DNA of 6,485 nucleotides from Planctomycetaceae bacterium (GTDB taxonomy: Bacteria > Planctomycetota > Planctomycetia > Planctomycetales > Planctomycetaceae). Location of the stretch: positions 1 through 6,485 of the forward strand of contig JALTOP010000233.1 in the NCBI GenBank assembly GCA_027000105.1, given 5' to 3'. A program made the position numbers and the translations under genes. This document shows positions 6,037-6,485 of the stretch, piece after piece (the stretch's first letter is position 1; each line of letters opens with the position of its first letter). Under the pieces are notes generated by a model, which saw only the letters and a program-made list of their open reading frames with translations, made no database searches and was not told the DNA's origin.

Positions 6037-6485
6037 ATGAACAGAAAATATTTGCTGGAATTCGAGTTCGTTCACTTCTCTCCTTTGGTCACGGTTCTTT
6101 TTGTTTTTCTGGGGCTTCCAGTCTTCTCCGGGGTTCATTGGGGAAAAGGATCCGCTGTTTTTGCCGAAGAAAAGTCGATTGTCCAATCGAAAGAAATCGC
6201 CGCCAAAGTCGAATTTTTTGAAAAAAAAGTTCGTCCGGTTTTTGTGGAGCATTGCCAGAAGTGCCACGGCCCGGAAAAACAGGAGGGCGAATTTCGCATC
6301 GACTCCCGATCTTCCATTTTACGGGGCGGAGAGACCGGCCCTGCAATCAATCTGGAATCCCCGGCGGAAAGTGAATTGCTACTGGCGATCAATTATGATC
6401 CGGACGGCTATCAGATGCCCCCCGACAAAAAACTCTCTCCGGAAGAGATCGGAGCGATCACCAAGTGGATTCAGGAGGGAGCAAT
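6037..6485 (+). CDS. Exported planctomycete cytochrome c domain protein (PSCyt1 type), C-terminus cut by the window edge
   Basis: The visible 149 residues start with an N-terminal export signal: a hydrophobic stretch at about 15-32, then a likely cleavage site after VFA (41-43) before EEK. The mature part opens with FFEKKVRPVFVEHCQKCHG (60-78), where Cys73, Cys76 and His77 form a CxxCH haem c site. The following pattern (FRIDSRSSILRGGETGPAI at 86-104, then YQMPPDKKLSPEEI at 125-138 and the closing helix ITKWIQEG) is characteristic of the planctomycete cytochrome c domain (PSCyt1). Met127 in QMPP is the likely second haem ligand. In this family the domain is usually followed by DUF1549 (PSCyt2) and DUF1553 (PSD1), giving long secreted proteins of unknown substrate; those parts would lie to the right of the window. 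ATG 6037 is the first ATG in a frame open from 5917, with GTG 6022 as an alternative. Neither has a good ribosome binding site. Domain identity is firm; enzymatic role is unknown. Confidence 0.92.
   Translation, partial: MNRKYLLEFEFVHFSPLVTVLFVFLGLPVFSGVHWGKGSAVFAEEKSIVQSKEIAAKVEFFEKKVRPVFVEHCQKCHGPEKQEGEFRIDSRSSILRGGETGPAINLESPAESELLLAINYDPDGYQMPPDKKLSPEEIGAITKWIQEGA

Noticed and set aside
5812..6267. A 151-codon minus-strand frame
   Set aside because: It overlaps the well-supported signal peptide and haem-binding region of the plus-strand gene and has a low-complexity, non-protein-like composition.

Overview
The window carries five protein-coding genes in a moderate-GC, evenly coding stretch that looks like ordinary chromosome of a planctomycete (Planctomycetota). 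The strongest lineage marker is the right-edge gene, whose secreted N-terminus runs into a single CxxCH haem site of the planctomycete cytochrome c type (PSCyt1). The FHA-GAF protein at the left edge and the NlpI-like TPR protein also fit this phylum. There is no mobile element, CRISPR array, tRNA or rRNA that I can support.

Layout from left to right. (1) About 1-885, minus strand: N-terminal 295 residues of an FHA-GAF signalling protein cut by the window edge, probably with a phosphatase or other output domain beyond it. (2) 1061-1085: a rho-independent terminator on the minus strand, closing the next gene. (3) 1195-3240, minus: a complete membrane-bound pyrophosphatase (hppA), whose signature residues indicate the K+-dependent and probably Na+-pumping class. 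(4) 3241-3567: a divergent control region with an imperfect stem-loop in the hppA leader side and an inverted repeat midway between the two genes. (5) 3568-4638, plus: a PfkB-family kinase of the 2-keto-3-deoxygluconate kinase (KdgK) type. (6) 4639-4802: a convergent gap with a 9-bp perfect inverted repeat. (7) 4803-5600, minus: an exported TPR protein. (8) 5601-6036: a divergent intergenic region with short repeats and a weak promoter candidate. (9) 6037 to the right edge, plus: the cytochrome-type protein, truncated.

The genes do not form an obvious operon: orientation changes at nearly every boundary, and the one same-strand pair (hppA then FHA-GAF) is separated by a terminator. The themes are cell energetics (PPi-driven ion pumping), sugar-acid catabolism (KDG phosphorylation, as in the Entner-Doudoroff or uronate routes), phospho-signalling, and envelope proteins. 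I found no convincing previously undescribed system. The items worth a second look are small: non-coding inverted and direct repeats in the three larger intergenic regions, an Asn-to-Ser change in the kinase's first PfkB signature, and two families (the FHA-GAF protein and the TPR protein) whose precise roles are unknown.
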